NCBI GenBank assembly: GCA_905479945.1
Contig: CAJQOP010000012.1
Span: 1-64,000, forward strand
Length of the DNA: 64,000 nucleotides
Direction: 5' to 3'
Origin: an uncultured Glaciecola sp.
Lineage (GTDB): Bacteria; Pseudomonadota; Gammaproteobacteria; Enterobacterales; Alteromonadaceae
The notes below the pieces were generated by a model. That model did no database searches, was not told where the DNA came from, and was given only the letters and a program-made list of their open reading frames with translations. Within the stretch, counting starts at the first letter, position 1. Every line of letters starts with the position of its first letter. Position numbers and translations under genes: made by a program. Shown here one piece after another: positions 63,357 to 64,000 of this stretch.

Positions 63357-63390
63357 GTGGGTCAAAGTGGCAAAAAATGGTATTTTTGGT
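63357..63390 (+). promoter_or_regulatory. MraZ operator repeats
   Basis: TGG words recur at 63358, 63368 and 63378 (GTGGGTCAAA, GTGGCAAAAA, ATGGTATTTT), with a further TGG at 63387. The 10-base period is the known spacing of MraZ-binding repeats (GTGGG-N5), located just downstream of the promoter as in E. coli. Confidence 0.75.
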
Positions 63391-63454
63391 CAAGTGCAAC
63401 CAGCTTAATAAAAATAAAAAGACTATGAGCTAACAATAATAAAAGGCTAGGGGA

Positions 63455-63913
63455 ATGTTCCGAGGCGCTAACGCAATTAATCTCGACAGCAAAGGTCGAC
63501 TAACGATACCGACGAGGTACCGTCAGTCGCTGTTGGATGATTGCCAGGGACAGCTGGTCTGCACAATTGACATTTCTCAAAACTGCTTGCTACTTTACCC
63601 TCTCCCCGAGTGGGAAGAAATTGAGCTCAAACTTAGCAAACTCTCCAGCACCAATCCCCAAGAGCGCAGGCTTCAACGACTGCTGCTGGGTTATGCAATG
63701 GAAGGAGAGATGGACAAGAGCGGTCGCATTTTACTTGCACCGACACTCCGTCAGCATGCCGCACTCGACAAACAAATTATGCTTGTTGGCCAACTCAATA
63801 AATTTGAAATTTGGGGAGCGGACGTTTGGCATCAACAAATTTCTGAAGACATTGAGACGGAAAAACAAGGTCAATTCGAGCTTAGTGAACGTCTTCAGGA
63901 TTTCTCACTATGA
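63455..63913 (+). CDS. mraZ: Transcriptional regulator MraZ
   Basis: A 152-residue AbrB-fold DNA-binding protein, first gene of the dcw cluster. The two MraZ halves are [20 protein letters not shown] and [18 protein letters not shown]. It forms ring-shaped oligomers that bind the upstream repeats and repress the mra operon. GGGGA lies 6 bases before the ATG. Its TGA overlaps the rsmH ATG (ATGA). Confidence 0.97.
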   Translation: MFRGANAINLDSKGRLTIPTRYRQSLLDDCQGQLVCTIDISQNCLLLYPLPEWEEIELKLSKLSSTNPQERRLQRLLLGYAMEGEMDKSGRILLAPTLRQHAALDKQIMLVGQLNKFEIWGADVWHQQISEDIETEKQGQFELSERLQDFSL

Positions 63914-64000
63914 CCTCACAGAGCTTTGATCATCGTGCAGTACTTCTTGAAGAATCAATCTCTGGGTTAAACATAAAGCCAGACGGAGTATATATTGACG
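63910..64000 (+). CDS. rsmH: 16S rRNA m4C1402 methyltransferase RsmH, N-terminal part
   Basis: 30 codons visible, starting at the ATG that overlaps the mraZ stop (ATGA). [20 protein letters not shown] then DGVYID is the typical RsmH (MraW) N-terminus. The enzyme methylates N4 of C1402 in 16S rRNA. The rest is outside the window. Confidence 0.95.
   Translation, partial: MTSQSFDHRAVLLEESISGLNIKPDGVYID

Overview
The window is a gammaproteobacterial chromosome segment, most likely from the order Alteromonadales (Alteromonadaceae, Glaciecola/Paraglaciecola-like). The grounds are a yaaA tail, an enterobacteria-like housekeeping order (ruvX-yqgE-gshB-rsmE, mscS, metK, tkt-epd-pgk), the PrsK/PrsR sensor pair, and a TonB receptor/tryptophan-halogenase/SapC cluster of the kind found in marine polysaccharide-using gammaproteobacteria. 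It is gene-dense and fairly AT-rich. I saw no rRNA, tRNA, CRISPR array, phage or transposase. The dcw (cell-wall/division) cluster begins at the right edge with mraZ and the start of rsmH.

Layout. 1-2665: yaaA tail, a DUF4426 protein and a TPR-GGDEF diguanylate cyclase. 3363-14349: accessory region with a TonB-dependent receptor, a flavin-dependent halogenase, a SapC-family protein, a JmjC/cupin-8 oxygenase, a second halogenase and a DUF6445 protein, all on the + strand, converging on a GH3 beta-glucosidase lipoprotein. 14684-18568: little-characterised proteins (YkvA-like, DUF3667, DUF3089 hydrolase, DUF3012 lipoprotein). 18683-23828: yggS-proC-yggT-acyltransferase operon divergent from pilT-pilU. 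23935-25899: LysR regulator divergent from a VOC enzyme, then a DUF2007 protein. 25962-32503: ruvX-yqgE-gshB-rsmE, an unlisted 53-codon membrane peptide, mscS, an M48 lipoprotein protease and metK. 32842-38147: tkt-epd-pgk and a class I aldolase. 38207-49524: phosphate block (ppx, ppk, pstC-pstA-pstB-phoU, pit) with gcvR inside it. 49550-57537: OxyR-type regulator, beta-propeller lipoprotein, nested inverted repeat, KAS III enzyme, prsK-prsR. 57613-63189: ParA-like ATPase, Prx-Grx fusion, hydrolase, M19 dipeptidase, second SapC. 63455 to the end: mraZ-rsmH.

How they work together. The 3.4-12.4 kb cluster looks like one functional unit: an outer-membrane importer with two FAD halogenases and two putative Fe(II)/2-oxoglutarate oxygenases. 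The second oxygenase (DUF6445) shows an HxD...H...R pattern. The substrate is unknown. The phosphate block covers uptake (Pst, Pit), polyphosphate synthesis and breakdown (Ppk, Ppx) and PhoU signalling. A 15-base PHO-box-like word occurs about 125 bp upstream of both the beta-propeller lipoprotein gene and the second sapC gene, which suggests both join the phosphate response. A perfect MetJ operator lies upstream of metK, and 10-bp-phased MraZ repeats lie upstream of mraZ.

All family names come from reading translated sequence and motifs, without database searches. DUF numbers and substrates should be read as recognition from memory.
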